DNA of 43,499 nt, taken from assembly GCA_009026175.1 (NCBI GenBank), contig WBTZ01000025.1, positions 1 through 43,499 on the forward strand. Reading direction: 5' to 3'. The stretch's first letter is position 1. Every line of letters begins with the position of its first letter. The DNA comes from Zoogloea sp. Its GTDB lineage: Bacteria; Pseudomonadota; Gammaproteobacteria; Burkholderiales; Rhodocyclaceae. Positions 17,540 through 25,898 of this stretch are shown here, one piece after another. The position numbers were made by a program, and so were the translations under genes. The notes beneath the pieces are model-generated. The model was not told the DNA's origin and did not search any database. It saw nothing but the letters and a program-made list of their open reading frames with translations.

Positions 17540-18010
17540 ATGCTCCTTCCGTTCTTCCCGCGGTCGCTGGCGGCCCTGGCCGCCACGCTGCTGGCAGGCT
17601 GCAGCACCATCGGTGAGCCGCCCCACGACTGGCTGTTGCTGCCCACGGCGGCGGTTGCGGCAGTGAGCAACGGCTATGTCACCATCCCGGGGCTGGCGGC
17701 CGGTGTCGCGGTGTATGCGGTGCTCGATCCCCTCGCGCCGAACTGGAGCCTCCAGGAAGCACGCCTCGGAGAGGAGCGCTACCGCCTGGTCTTGCGCATG
17801 AAGGCGGTGCATTCGGGAGGGGCCGGAGAGGCCCACCAGATCTTCATCCGCCGGGCCGAGCAGCTTGCCGGGCAGCCCGGCTTCGCGGCCTACGAGGTGA
17901 CCCGCTGGCAGGAGGGCATCGAGAGCAACCGTCCCTTCGCCCAGCGGGTGGCCTACGGGGACATCCGCCTGGTGCGCAGCCTGCCTCCGCTCGCCGCAAA
18001 GCAACCCTGA
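17540..18010 (+). CDS. Putative lipoprotein of unknown function downstream of flgL
   Basis: 156 aa. I do not recognise a named family. The N-terminus is a lipoprotein signal peptide (PRSLAALAATLLAGCSTIGEPP; LAGC lipobox, lipid-accepting Cys21), and the residues after the Cys do not contain the Asp+2 inner-membrane retention signal, so outer-membrane sorting is likely. One hydrophobic Gly/Ala/Val segment (TAAVAAVSNGYVTIPGLAAGVAVYAVL) follows. The rest (WSLQEARLGEERYRLVLRMKAVHSGGAGEAHQIFIRRAEQL...) looks like a mixed alpha/beta domain, and it ends in a basic tail. The start is only five bases after the flgL stop, so cotranscription with flgKL is likely and a flagellum-related or envelope role is possible. 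No catalytic motif is visible. Confidence 0.75.
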   Translation: MLLPFFPRSLAALAATLLAGCSTIGEPPHDWLLLPTAAVAAVSNGYVTIPGLAAGVAVYAVLDPLAPNWSLQEARLGEERYRLVLRMKAVHSGGAGEAHQIFIRRAEQLAGQPGFAAYEVTRWQEGIESNRPFAQRVAYGDIRLVRSLPPLAAKQP

Positions 18011-18115
18011 TTTCGTATCCGTCCGTGATATCTCCTGCCTGCAAGTGTTTCTGAACCTTGCCGTGTCCGGCCGACTTTCGTAAGGTGTCCGCCTGGACAG
18101 CAGGATTTTGAGCAC

Positions 18116-18421
18116 ATGGACCGCATGACCGAACGTCGCAAGGAACGCCGCATTCCCCTTGGCTGCAAGGTGGGCATCAAGCTCGCCGGCGGGGCCGCAC
18201 CCATTGTCGGGGACTGTGTCGAGCTCGGAGTGGGTGGCATGACCATCCATTCCCGCCATGTTCCCCGCATGGATGAGGTGTTCGAGGTCGCGGTGCTGCC
18301 CCCCGAGAACGGGGGGCCCTTCATGCCGCTGCACGCCCGGGTGAGGGTGCGCCGCTGCCACGGCCTGGAACAGGCCGGCATCTACGAGATGGGCGTCGAG
18401 ATTCTCGAAGTCATCCGCTGA
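18116..18421 (+). CDS. PilZ-domain protein, probable c-di-GMP effector
   Basis: Single-domain PilZ protein of 101 aa. The N-terminal RxxxR element is present (TERRKERRIPL, residues 5-15). The second c-di-GMP motif, normally [D/N]xSxxG, reads ELGVGG (in VELGVGGMTI), so the usual acidic/Asn and Ser positions are altered. Strands such as EVFEVAVLPPE and ARVRVRRC, and the terminal YEMGVEILEVI, complete the barrel. It has an AGGA ribosome site. It follows the flgKL transcript after 105 bases that hold a short dyad (18086-18099). Its neighbours make a motility-control role plausible. Binding of c-di-GMP may be weakened by the motif change. Confidence 0.8.
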   Translation: MDRMTERRKERRIPLGCKVGIKLAGGAAPIVGDCVELGVGGMTIHSRHVPRMDEVFEVAVLPPENGGPFMPLHARVRVRRCHGLEQAGIYEMGVEILEVIR

Positions 18422-18436
18422 CGCCGGCCCGGGCGC

Positions 18437-20419
18437 TCAGGCGTCGCCGGCCAGGGCGTACAGCCGGGGAGGCTGGTCGCTGCGGGTGAAGGCCGCCGCC
18501 AGTTGCAGGCGGACATGGGTGCTCGAGGTGTAGCGGGTCACCGCGTTGTAGTGGCGTTCCACCAGTCCCTTGACCATCGCCGCATAGGCGTCTTCCATCT
18601 CGGGGGCGATCCGGAAGCGGTCATAGTTGATGATCGCATCGACCTTGTGGCCCAGTGGCGCCAGGCGCTCCTCCACGGCCTGCTGGATGCCGTCCACGTC
18701 CGCCTGATCGCGCACCTCCAGCCCCTCGAAGTTCACGAAGAACAGCTTGCCGGACGGGTCGAAGGAGAAGCGTGAGGCCATCGGCAGGGCCAGCAGATCC
18801 TGGCGCAGATGCATCGGCTCATCGGTGAAGATGCGCGGGTCCATCAACCGTGGCGGCTGCGGCATGTGGGGGCGGAAGGCCATGCGGGCGAGGATGTCGC
18901 GCTCGATGTCGATGCCCGGCGCCACCTCGATCAACTCCAGCCCGTCCGGCCCCAGGCGGAACACGCAACGTTCGGTGATGTAGAGCACCGGCGTGCCCCG
19001 GCGGTTGGCCTGGGGGCCGCTGAAGGTGCGATGTTCCACCTCGTTCACGAACTTGGACGACTGGCCGTCGCTGACGATGGCCAGCTTGCCGGCCTCGACG
19101 GCGATCTCCAGGTTGCCGGCGGTGAAGGTGCCGACGAACACCACCTTCTTGGCGTTCTGGCTGATGTTGATGAAGCCGCCTGCACCGGCCAGGCGGGGGC
19201 CGAAGCGGGAGACGTTGAGATTGCCCTGGCGGTCTGCCTGGGCCAGGCCGAGGAAGGCCATGTCGAGGCCGCCGCCATCGTAGAAGTCGAACTGGCTGGG
19301 CTGGTCGATGATGGCCTGGGTGTTCACCGCCGCGCCGAAGTTCAGCCCGCCGGCCGGCACGCCGCCGATCACGCCGGGCTCGGCGGTCATGGTGATCAGG
19401 TCGATGACCTTCTCCTCCGCGGCCACCGCGGCGATGCCCTCGGGCATGCCGATCCCCAGGTTCACCACCGCGTTGGCACGCAGTTCCAGGGCCGCCCGGC
19501 GGGCGATGATCTTGCGCTCGCTCATGCCCATCGGGGCGATCGCCGACATGGGCACCCGCAGCTCGCCGGAGAAGGCCGGGCTGTAGGTCTCGATGAAGGT
19601 CTGCATGTGGTATTCGGGCTTCTCGGCCACCACCACGCAATTCACGAAGACCCCGGGGACCTTGACCTGGCGGGGGTTGAGGCTGCCCCGCTCGGCGATC
19701 CGCTCCACCTGGGCGATGACGATCCCGCCGCTGTTGTGGGCGGCCATGGCGATGGCCTGGGCCTCCAGGGTCAGGGCCTCCTTCTCCATCGTGATGTTGC
19801 CGTCCGCATCGGCGGTGGTGCCGCGGATGATGCCGACGTGGATGGGGAAGGCCTTGTAGAAGAGGTATTCCTCGCCGTCGATCTCGATGATCCGGACGAT
19901 GTCGGTGGTGGTGCGGGCGTTGAGCTTGCCGCCGCCGAAGCGCGGGTCGACAAAGGTGCCGAGGCCGACCCGGGTGAGGGTTCCGGGCTTGCCCGCGGCG
20001 ATGTCCCGGAACAGGTGGGAGATCACACCCTGGGGCAGGTTCCAGGCCTCGATGCGGTCGGCCACCGCGAGTTGCTGCAGGCGCGGCACCAGGCCCCAGT
20101 GGCCGCCGATGACACGGGCCACCAGGCCGTCGTGGCCCAGGTGGTTGAGTCCGCGCTCCTTGCCGTCACCCTGGCCGCCGGCATAGACCAGGGTCAGGTT
20201 GCCCGGGCCGTCCGCCGCGGGGGCTTCGGTGGCCTGGTTTTCCAGGTAGAGGGCCTCCAGGGCTACCGCGATGTTCTCGGGAAAGCCGATGCCGACGAAG
20301 CCACCGGTGGCCACCGTGCTGCCGGGGCGGATCAGCTTTACGGCCTCCCGGGCCGAGACGATCTTGCCGTTGTCGGCGCCGGGCAGGGCGCCGGCGAAGG
20401 CGGAGGGAATGCTGGTCAT
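18437..20419 (-). CDS. Fused acyl-CoA:carboxylate CoA-transferase (family I)
   Basis: Transfers CoA between an acyl-CoA and a short-chain acid (propionate, acetoacetate, butyrate or a hydroxyacid). Both halves of family I are in one chain: the alpha-like half starts with [30 protein letters not shown] and contains [17 protein letters not shown]; the beta-like half has [24 protein letters not shown]. The catalytic glutamate is Glu347 in [11 protein letters not shown]. About 530 residues resemble YdiF/propionate CoA-transferase, but the protein is 660 aa: some 110-130 extra C-terminal residues (from [14 protein letters not shown]) form an additional domain of unknown role. The start has an AGGAGCGAG site. 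It lies 32 bases after the permease gene, and they probably form one operon under the upstream sigma-54 regulator. Confidence 0.88.
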   Translation of the reverse strand: MTSIPSAFAGALPGADNGKIVSAREAVKLIRPGSTVATGGFVGIGFPENIAVALEALYLENQATEAPAADGPGNLTLVYAGGQGDGKERGLNHLGHDGLVARVIGGHWGLVPRLQQLAVADRIEAWNLPQGVISHLFRDIAAGKPGTLTRVGLGTFVDPRFGGGKLNARTTTDIVRIIEIDGEEYLFYKAFPIHVGIIRGTTADADGNITMEKEALTLEAQAIAMAAHNSGGIVIAQVERIAERGSLNPRQVKVPGVFVNCVVVAEKPEYHMQTFIETYSPAFSGELRVPMSAIAPMGMSERKIIARRAALELRANAVVNLGIGMPEGIAAVAAEEKVIDLITMTAEPGVIGGVPAGGLNFGAAVNTQAIIDQPSQFDFYDGGGLDMAFLGLAQADRQGNLNVSRFGPRLAGAGGFINISQNAKKVVFVGTFTAGNLEIAVEAGKLAIVSDGQSSKFVNEVEHRTFSGPQANRRGTPVLYITERCVFRLGPDGLELIEVAPGIDIERDILARMAFRPHMPQPPRLMDPRIFTDEPMHLRQDLLALPMASRFSFDPSGKLFFVNFEGLEVRDQADVDGIQQAVEERLAPLGHKVDAIINYDRFRIAPEMEDAYAAMVKGLVERHYNAVTRYTSSTHVRLQLAAAFTRSDQPPRLYALAGDA

Positions 20420-20451
20420 GCTCGCTCCTTGTGCCAGGGTGTCCGCCGGTC

Positions 20452-21852
20452 TCAGACGAGGCCGGTGAGGTAGAAGGTGGCGATCACGAAGAAGACCGCG
20501 CTGGTCTTGATCATGGTGATCGCGAAGATGTCCTTGTAGGCGACCTTGTGGGTCAGGCCGGTGACCGCCAGCAGGGTGATCACGGCGCCGTTGTGGGGCA
20601 GGGTGTCCATGCCACCGGAGGCCATGGAGGCGATCCGGTGCAGCACTTCGAGGGGGATGCCCGCGGCGTTGGCGGCGGTGATGAAGGTCTCGGACATGGC
20701 CGCCAGGGCGATGCCCATGCCGCCGGAGGCGGAGCCGGTGATACCAGCCAGGGTGGTGACGGTGATGGCCTCATTGACCAGCGGGTTGGGGATCACCTTG
20801 AGGGCGTCGGCCACCACCAGGAAGCCGGGCAGGGCGGCGATCACGGCACCGAAGCCGTATTCGGAGGCGGTGTTCATGGAGGCCAGCAGGGCGCCGCCGA
20901 CGGCAGCCTTGGTGCCTTCCGCAAAGCGCGCGGCGACGGTCCGCCAGGCGAAGGCCATGACGGTCAGGATGCCCACCAGCAGGGCGCCTTCAACGGCCCA
21001 GATGGCCGCGATCTTGGACACGTCCTGGACCACCGGGGCGGCCTTGCCGATCACCGCCGGCACGAAGGAGTGGCTCTTGCCGTAGATCTGCGGGATGAGG
21101 TCGGTGAACAGCTTGTTGGTGACGCCTACCAGCACCAGGGGCAGCACGGCCAGGATCGGGTTGGCCAGCTTCTCCTTGTCGTCGAAGGGCTCGGGTTCGT
21201 TCACCAGCTCGGTGCCATAACCCTCGCCCGCGGCGGCGGCACTGCGCCGGCGCCATTCCAGATAGGCCATGCCGGCCAGGAAGATGAAGATCGAGCCCAG
21301 CACGCCCAGGGTGGGGGCGGCGTAGATGTTGGTCTTGAAGAAGGTGGTGGGGATCACGTTCTGGATCTGCGGGGTGCCCGGCAGGGAGTCCATGGTGAAC
21401 GAGAAGGCGCCAAGGGCGATGGTGCCGGGGATCAGGCGCTTGGGGATGCCACCCTGGCGGAACATCTCGGCGGCGAAGGGGTACACCGCGAAGACCACCA
21501 CGAACAGGGACACGCCACCGTAGGTGAGCAGGGCGCACACCAGCACGATGGAGAGCATGGCCCGCTCGGCGCCGACCAGCTTGATCACCGAGGATACGAT
21601 GGCCTTGGAGAAGCCGGACAGCTCGATGACCTTGCCGAAGATGGCGCCGAGCAGGAAGACCGGGAAGTAGTTCTTCACGAAGCCGACCATCTTGTCCATG
21701 AAGAGGCCGGTGAACATGGGGGCGACCAGGGTGGGGTCGGTGAGCAGCACGGCGCCGAGGGCGGCGACGGGGGCGAACAGGATGACGCTGTAGCCTCTGT
21801 ATGCGATGAACATCAGGAAGCATAGCGAGGCGAGTACGATCAGGAACGACAT
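20452..21852 (-). CDS. GntP-family permease (candidate hydroxyacid/short-chain acid carrier)
   Basis: Inner-membrane secondary transporter of 466 aa with roughly 12 hydrophobic segments (e.g. [60 protein letters not shown]). GntP-type features include the [19 protein letters not shown] segment, the [17 protein letters not shown] segment and [23 protein letters not shown] near the C-terminus. This subgroup includes proteins annotated as D-3-hydroxybutyrate permeases. Gluconate is less likely given the linked CoA-transferase (inference). It has a good GGAGGAG ribosome site. Expression is probably sigma-54 dependent: a -24/-12 promoter lies 40-55 bases upstream and an inverted-repeat activator site further up. 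Confidence 0.85.
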   Translation of the reverse strand: MSFLIVLASLCFLMFIAYRGYSVILFAPVAALGAVLLTDPTLVAPMFTGLFMDKMVGFVKNYFPVFLLGAIFGKVIELSGFSKAIVSSVIKLVGAERAMLSIVLVCALLTYGGVSLFVVVFAVYPFAAEMFRQGGIPKRLIPGTIALGAFSFTMDSLPGTPQIQNVIPTTFFKTNIYAAPTLGVLGSIFIFLAGMAYLEWRRRSAAAAGEGYGTELVNEPEPFDDKEKLANPILAVLPLVLVGVTNKLFTDLIPQIYGKSHSFVPAVIGKAAPVVQDVSKIAAIWAVEGALLVGILTVMAFAWRTVAARFAEGTKAAVGGALLASMNTASEYGFGAVIAALPGFLVVADALKVIPNPLVNEAITVTTLAGITGSASGGMGIALAAMSETFITAANAAGIPLEVLHRIASMASGGMDTLPHNGAVITLLAVTGLTHKVAYKDIFAITMIKTSAVFFVIATFYLTGLV

Positions 21853-21891
21853 GGTTTTATCTCCTCCGGTGAATGTTTGCGGAGACTCCAG

Positions 21892-21907
21892 TGCAGTTTC
21901 TGTGCCA
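21892..21907 (-). promoter_or_regulatory. Sigma-54 promoter of permease/CoA-transferase operon
   Basis: On the minus strand TGGCACA, GAAA, CTGCA matches TGGCACG-N4-TTGCA at all but two positions with exact spacing, 40 bases before the permease ATG. A sigma-54 activator gene is immediately upstream. Confidence 0.85.
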
Positions 21908-21980
21908 AAGATTTTCTTATTGATTCATAAGGGATTTCGCTGTTCTGTCGGCCAGGCGCTGCTCAGTCCGCCTGACAGGG

Positions 21981-21998
21981 TGTCCGGATGGGCGGACA
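21981..21998. promoter_or_regulatory. Probable upstream activator site (TGTCCG-N6-CGGACA)
   Basis: A perfect 6-bp inverted repeat with a 6-base spacer lies about 90 bp upstream of the sigma-54 promoter. Related half-sites (TGTCAG, CGGACT, CCGACAG) lie just beside it at about 21945-21980. Position and symmetry fit an enhancer for the adjacent sigma-54 activator. Confidence 0.65.
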
Positions 21999-22006
21999 GG
22001 TATTGC

Positions 22007-23428
22007 TTACAGGTCGCCGGCGATGCCGAGGGCGCTGATCTTCTCGTAGAGCGACGCCCGGGAGATGCCGAGGTTACGCGCCGCCTGGGCCTTGTTGCCG
22101 GCCGCCGCGGCGATGGCGGCGACAATGGCCTCCCGTTCGGCCTCCTGCTGGACTTCATCGAGGGTCCGTGGGCGGCTGGCCGGCGGGCTCGCGGGGCGGG
22201 CTTCCAGCCCGGGCAGGATGCGCTCGAAGTCCTCCCGTTCGAGGCTGTCCGCGTCGGACATCAGCAGGCCCCGCTCGAGTACGTTGGCCAGTTCGCGCAC
22301 ATTGCCCGGCCAGTTGTGGCGGGCCAGGTAGGCGAGGGCCCGGGGGGTGAGGCTGCGGGGCGGCTCTCCCAGGCGCCGGGCCACGGTGTCGGCGAGGGAT
22401 TCCGCGATGATGGGCAGGTCTTCCAGGCGCTCCCGCAGGGGCGGCACCTGCAGGGTCATGACATTGAGGCGATAGAACAGGTCCGCCCGGAAGCGCCCCT
22501 CGTCCACCTCCTGCTGCAGTTTTCGGCTGGTGGCGGCGATGATGCGCACGTCCACCTGGATAAGGCGGTTCGAGCCCACCGGCTCGATTTCCTTTTCCTG
22601 CAGGGCGCGCAGCAGCTTGGCCTGCAGCGACGGTGACATGTCGCCGATCTCGTCGAGGAAGAGGGTGCCACCCTGGGCCAGTTCGAACTTGCCGCTGCGC
22701 CCCTTGCGGTCGGCGCCCGTGTAGGCGCCCGGTGCGACGCCGAAGAACTCGGATTCCAGCAGGGTCTCCGGGATGGCGGCGATATTGACTGCGACGAAGG
22801 GGGCGGTGGCCCGTGGGCTGGCCGAGTGGATCGCCTGGGCCAGCAGTTCCTTGCCGGTGCCGGTCTCGCCGATGATGAGGACCGGCGAGCTGGCGCGGGC
22901 GGCACGGCGGGCCTGGTCCTTGACGCTGAGGCAGGCCGGGCTGGCTCCGACGAAGCTGGCGAAGGTGTATTTGGTGCGTCGCGCCTCGTCGAGCTTGCGG
23001 CGGGTGTCGGCCAGCTCATGGCGCAGGTTCTGGAAGCGGGACACGATGGGGGCCAGCTGGCGCGGGTCATCGAACACCACCACCCCGAAGCCGCCGATGA
23101 TCTCGCCGGCTTCGTCGCGCACCGGCAGCCGCATCACCACGAAGGAGTCGGTGCCGAAGTCCATGATGTCGAGCATGATCGGCTGCCCGGTGGTCACCAC
23201 GCTGCGCATCTGGCTGTTGGGGATGACCTCTTCCACCGGCAGGCCGATCACCGCGGCCGGGTCGGGAATGTTCAGGTGGTGGGGGTACTGCTCGTTCATC
23301 CATACGATGCGGGCTTCCCGGTCCACGATGAGCAGCCCTTCGGAAAGCTCCGAGAAGGCGCCCAGCAGGGTGTCCATGACCCGCTGGCGGATGCGTTCGG
23401 CTTCGGCGGCAAAATTGGGTGTCGGCAT
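22007..23428 (-). CDS. PAS-containing sigma-54 dependent transcriptional activator
   Basis: Enhancer-binding protein of 473 aa from ATG 23428, which has a GAGGCAGGA ribosome site; the frame extends to 23488 without support. Domains: PAS (about residues 20-125, LSEGLLIVDREARIVWMNEQY), short coiled linker, AAA+ central domain (160-390) with Walker A GETGTGKE (187-194), GAYTGA sigma-54 contact loop (234-239, Tyr for the usual Phe), Walker B GGTLFLDE (253-260), arginine-finger region and NWPGNVRELANVLERG. A Fis-type helix-turn-helix ends it (NKAQAARNLGISRASLYEKI). There is no receiver domain, so it senses a ligand or redox state directly through PAS. Its probable target is the permease/CoA-transferase operon immediately downstream on the same strand. 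Confidence 0.95.
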   Translation of the reverse strand: MPTPNFAAEAERIRQRVMDTLLGAFSELSEGLLIVDREARIVWMNEQYPHHLNIPDPAAVIGLPVEEVIPNSQMRSVVTTGQPIMLDIMDFGTDSFVVMRLPVRDEAGEIIGGFGVVVFDDPRQLAPIVSRFQNLRHELADTRRKLDEARRTKYTFASFVGASPACLSVKDQARRAARASSPVLIIGETGTGKELLAQAIHSASPRATAPFVAVNIAAIPETLLESEFFGVAPGAYTGADRKGRSGKFELAQGGTLFLDEIGDMSPSLQAKLLRALQEKEIEPVGSNRLIQVDVRIIAATSRKLQQEVDEGRFRADLFYRLNVMTLQVPPLRERLEDLPIIAESLADTVARRLGEPPRSLTPRALAYLARHNWPGNVRELANVLERGLLMSDADSLEREDFERILPGLEARPASPPASRPRTLDEVQQEAEREAIVAAIAAAAGNKAQAARNLGISRASLYEKISALGIAGDL

Positions 23429-23550
23429 GCTGTCCTGCCTCTTCTGGTTATGGTGATGCGTCCGGGGCGCGGGGGCGAGCTTTCGCACCAGCCGTCGAGC
23501 ATAGCGCAGTGCGGCGCCGGCCGACGTGAGTGCTTACCGCAATGCCTCTT

Positions 23551-24471
23551 TCAGGGTCGGGTCCGCCCGGAGGGAGGAGCGTGGGAGGCTGCCAGCATCT
23601 CGTCGAGAAAGGCACGGGCCGGTACCGGCAGGATCTTGTTGCGCAGATGCACGAGATTCCAGGGGCGGTGCAGGGGAAAGCCCTCCACATCGAGGATCAC
23701 CAGCCCCTCGACTTCAAGCCGGTCGCCCAGGGCGTGGCGGGAGATCACGGCCAGGCCCATGCCGGTGCCGGCCAGTTCCAGCAGGGCCTCGTTGCTGCCC
23801 AGGGCCAGGCGCACGCGCAGTGCCACGCCGGCCTGCCGGGCGAAGTCGTCGATGGCCCGCCGGGAGCCAGAGCCCGGCTCGCGCAGCAGGAAGGGCTCGC
23901 CCGCCAGTTCGGCGAGGCTCACCCGGCGCTCCGCCGCCCAGTGCCCCCGGGGCGCGAGGAGCACCAGCTCGTTGTCGAGAAACGGGTGGACCACGATGTC
24001 CAGGTCCTCAGGCGGGTAGGACATCACGTACAGGTCGTCCTCGTTATGGCGCAGGCGCTCCACCACCCGATCCCGGTTGGCGATCTCCAGTTCGATGGAG
24101 ATATCCGGGTAGCGCTTGCAGAAGGCCCCTAGCATGCGCGGCAGGAAGTACTTGGCGGTAGTCACCAGGGCCACCCGCAGGGTGCCCCGCTTGAGGCCCC
24201 GCAGCGCATCGATGGCCGACTCGAAGCCGTTCCAGACGTCATCCAGGCTGCGGGTGGTGGCGAGCAGCTCCTCCCCCGCCGCGGTCAGGCGCGGGATGCG
24301 TCCCGCCTGGTCGAAGAGGGGCATGCCGACGGTTTCGCTGAGCTGGCGGATCTGGATGGAGACGGCCGGCTGGGTCAGGTGCAGGGCTTCCGCCGCGCGG
24401 CTGAAGCTGCCCAGCCGGGCAACGGTGGCGAAGGTCTCGAGCTGGCGGAGGGTGATGCGGCGGCGGGACAT
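23551..24471 (-). CDS. LysR-family regulator, CbbR/CmpR-like
   Basis: 306 aa. N-terminal winged HTH: ITLRQLETFATVARLGSFSRAAEALHLTQPAVSIQIRQLSETVG, close to CbbR. The effector domain follows (RVALVTTAKYFLPRMLGAFCKRYPDISIELEIANRDRVVERLRHNEDDLYVMSYPPEDLD), whose TTAKYFLPRMLGAFCKRYP strongly resembles CbbR-type co-inducer domains. It is divergent from sbtA across 177 bases. CbbR/CmpR regulators control carbon fixation and bicarbonate uptake genes, so control of sbtAB is the obvious hypothesis. The ATG at 24471 has no visible Shine-Dalgarno sequence. No RuBisCO gene lies in the window, so the name cbbR is not assigned. Confidence 0.92.
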   Translation of the reverse strand: MSRRRITLRQLETFATVARLGSFSRAAEALHLTQPAVSIQIRQLSETVGMPLFDQAGRIPRLTAAGEELLATTRSLDDVWNGFESAIDALRGLKRGTLRVALVTTAKYFLPRMLGAFCKRYPDISIELEIANRDRVVERLRHNEDDLYVMSYPPEDLDIVVHPFLDNELVLLAPRGHWAAERRVSLAELAGEPFLLREPGSGSRRAIDDFARQAGVALRVRLALGSNEALLELAGTGMGLAVISRHALGDRLEVEGLVILDVEGFPLHRPWNLVHLRNKILPVPARAFLDEMLAASHAPPSGRTRP

Positions 24472-24483
24472 GTATAAGTTTTG

Positions 24484-24511
24484 ATTAATGAAAATCTTGA
24501 TATTTGTTAAT
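24484..24511. promoter_or_regulatory. AT-rich dyad in the lysR/sbtA divergent region
   Basis: In an otherwise GC-rich gap, a 28-bp AT-rich stretch has outer inverted arms ATTAA / TTAAT and inner partial symmetry (AAAT / ATTT). It starts 13 bases upstream of the lysR ATG and is a plausible LysR operator. Between it and sbtA the leader also holds two short hairpins (24552-24565 and 24604-24621). Confidence 0.5.
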
Positions 24512-24648
24512 TGGATTTTATGTCACGGCGGCTTCATCCTGCCAGCCATCGCCCGCTGGAGCGGGTCATCAGGAGAGCCCCAATGTATCAGCCCGCTGTT
24601 GCCCCACGCCTGTCCGCGTGGCCGGTGGAAGGGAAGGAGTGAGCCGTC

Positions 24649-25593
24649 ATGTCCTTCGAACCCGTCATCCTGTTCTTCATGCTCGGTTTGCTGGCCGGTG
24701 TCGTGCGCTCGGATCTGAAGATCCCGGGAGTGGTCTATGAAGCGTTGAGCATCTTCCTGTTGCTGGCCATCGGCATGAAGGGCGGCGTGGAACTGGCCCG
24801 CCATTCTTTACTGGATCTGGCCCTGCCGGCGGCTGTGGTGGTGGGGACGGCGCTGCTGATCCCCCTCGCGGCCTTCCAGGTGCTGCGCGTCGCAGGGCGC
24901 CTGCCGCGGCCGGATGCCGCCTCCATCGCCGCCCATTATGGATCGGTGAGTGTCGTCACCTTCGCCGTGGCGAGCAGCTATCTGGCCAGCCGGGCCTTGC
25001 CCGCCGATGGCTACATGACGGTCTTCCTGGCCCTGCTCGAACTGCCGGCCCTGCTGGTGGGGGTCTTCCTGGCCCGCCGGGGGCAGGGGGATGTACGCTG
25101 GAAGGCCCTCCTGCACGAGGTGCTGGCCGGCAAGAGCATCGTCCTGCTGGCCGGTGGCCTGCTGATCGGCTGGCTGGCCGGGCCCCAGGGCATCCAGCCC
25201 CTCGACCGGGTGTTCTTTGACCTGTTCAAGGGCATGCTGGCCTTCTTCCTGCTGGAGATGGGGCTCGTGGCGGCAGGGCGCTTGGCGGATCTGCGCCGGG
25301 CCGGTCCGTTCCTCGTGGTCTTCGCGATCGGCATGCCCATCTGCGCCGGCCTGCTGGGCTTGCTCACCGCCAGGCTGCTGGACTTCTCCGTCGGCAACAG
25401 CGTCCTGCTGGCCACCCTGTATGCCAGCGCGTCCTACATCGCCGCCCCGGCGGCGATGCGCATCGCCGTGCCGGAGGCGAACCCCGCCCTGTCCATCGGG
25501 GCATCCCTCGGTGTGACCTTCCCCTTCAACCTGCTGGCCGGCATCCCCCTCTATCACTGGCTGGCCACCCAGCTCAAAGGAGCCTTCGCATGA
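24649..25593 (+). CDS. sbtA: SbtA-type sodium-dependent bicarbonate transporter
   Basis: Inner-membrane transporter for bicarbonate with Na+ (family DUF897/SbtA). 314 aa, shorter than cyanobacterial SbtA (about 370) but similar to proteobacterial members. There are about ten hydrophobic segments in two inverted halves. Conserved features: IPGVVYEALSIFLLLAIGMKGGVEL near the N-terminus, AAHYGSVSVVTFAVASSYL, and in the second half GMLAFFLLEMGLVAA and ATLYASASYIAAPAAMRIAVPEANPALSIGASLGVTFPFNLLAGIPLYH. These are strongly characteristic. It has a good AAGGAG ribosome site. Its stop overlaps the sbtB start (ATGA), so the two are translationally coupled. A CbbR-like gene is divergent. Confidence 0.93.
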   Translation: MSFEPVILFFMLGLLAGVVRSDLKIPGVVYEALSIFLLLAIGMKGGVELARHSLLDLALPAAVVVGTALLIPLAAFQVLRVAGRLPRPDAASIAAHYGSVSVVTFAVASSYLASRALPADGYMTVFLALLELPALLVGVFLARRGQGDVRWKALLHEVLAGKSIVLLAGGLLIGWLAGPQGIQPLDRVFFDLFKGMLAFFLLEMGLVAAGRLADLRRAGPFLVVFAIGMPICAGLLGLLTARLLDFSVGNSVLLATLYASASYIAAPAAMRIAVPEANPALSIGASLGVTFPFNLLAGIPLYHWLATQLKGAFA

Positions 25594-25898
25594 GCCCCGC
25601 CGTCGCCCTCCGGAAACTCGTCACCATCATCTGCGAGGCCGAGCTGGAAAGCCTCCTGCTACCCGAGCTGGCCCGGCTCGGCGCCCGTGGCTACACCATC
25701 ACCGAGGCGCGCGGCCAGGGCGCCCGGGGGGTCAGGGATGGAGCCTGGCGCGCGTCTTCGAACATCCGCATCGAGGTCCTGTGCGACGAGCAGCTGGCCG
25801 GCAATCTGGTGGACATGCTCCAGGCGCGCTACTACGCCGACTATGGCATGGTGGCGTTCGTCATCGATGCGGCGGTGTTGCGGCCGGCCAAGTTCTAG
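25590..25898 (+). CDS. sbtB: PII-like regulator SbtB
   Basis: Trimeric PII-fold protein that binds SbtA and gates bicarbonate uptake in response to adenyl nucleotides (known for cyanobacterial SbtB). 102 aa: LVTIICEAELESLLLPELARLGARGYTITEARGQGARGVR covers strand 1, helix 1 and the base of the T-loop; SSNIRIEVLCDEQLAGNLVDMLQARYYADYGMVAFVIDAAVLRP completes the fold. The C-terminus stops at RPAKF and lacks the CGPxGC redox loop of cyanobacterial SbtB, so redox control is unlikely. It overlaps sbtA by four bases. Its TAG shares a CTAG palindrome with the stop of the convergent Crp/Fnr gene. Confidence 0.9.
   Translation: MSPAVALRKLVTIICEAELESLLLPELARLGARGYTITEARGQGARGVRDGAWRASSNIRIEVLCDEQLAGNLVDMLQARYYADYGMVAFVIDAAVLRPAKF

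Noticed and set aside
18809-20473. 554-codon frame opposite the CoA-transferase
   Set aside because: It is a mirror of a conserved enzyme, rich in Gly, Ala, His and Asp, with no motif.
24488-24718. Small ORF in the sbtA leader (76 codons)
   Set aside because: It runs into sbtA out of frame, has Cys/Ser-rich composition and no ribosome site. It is not credible as a leader peptide gene.
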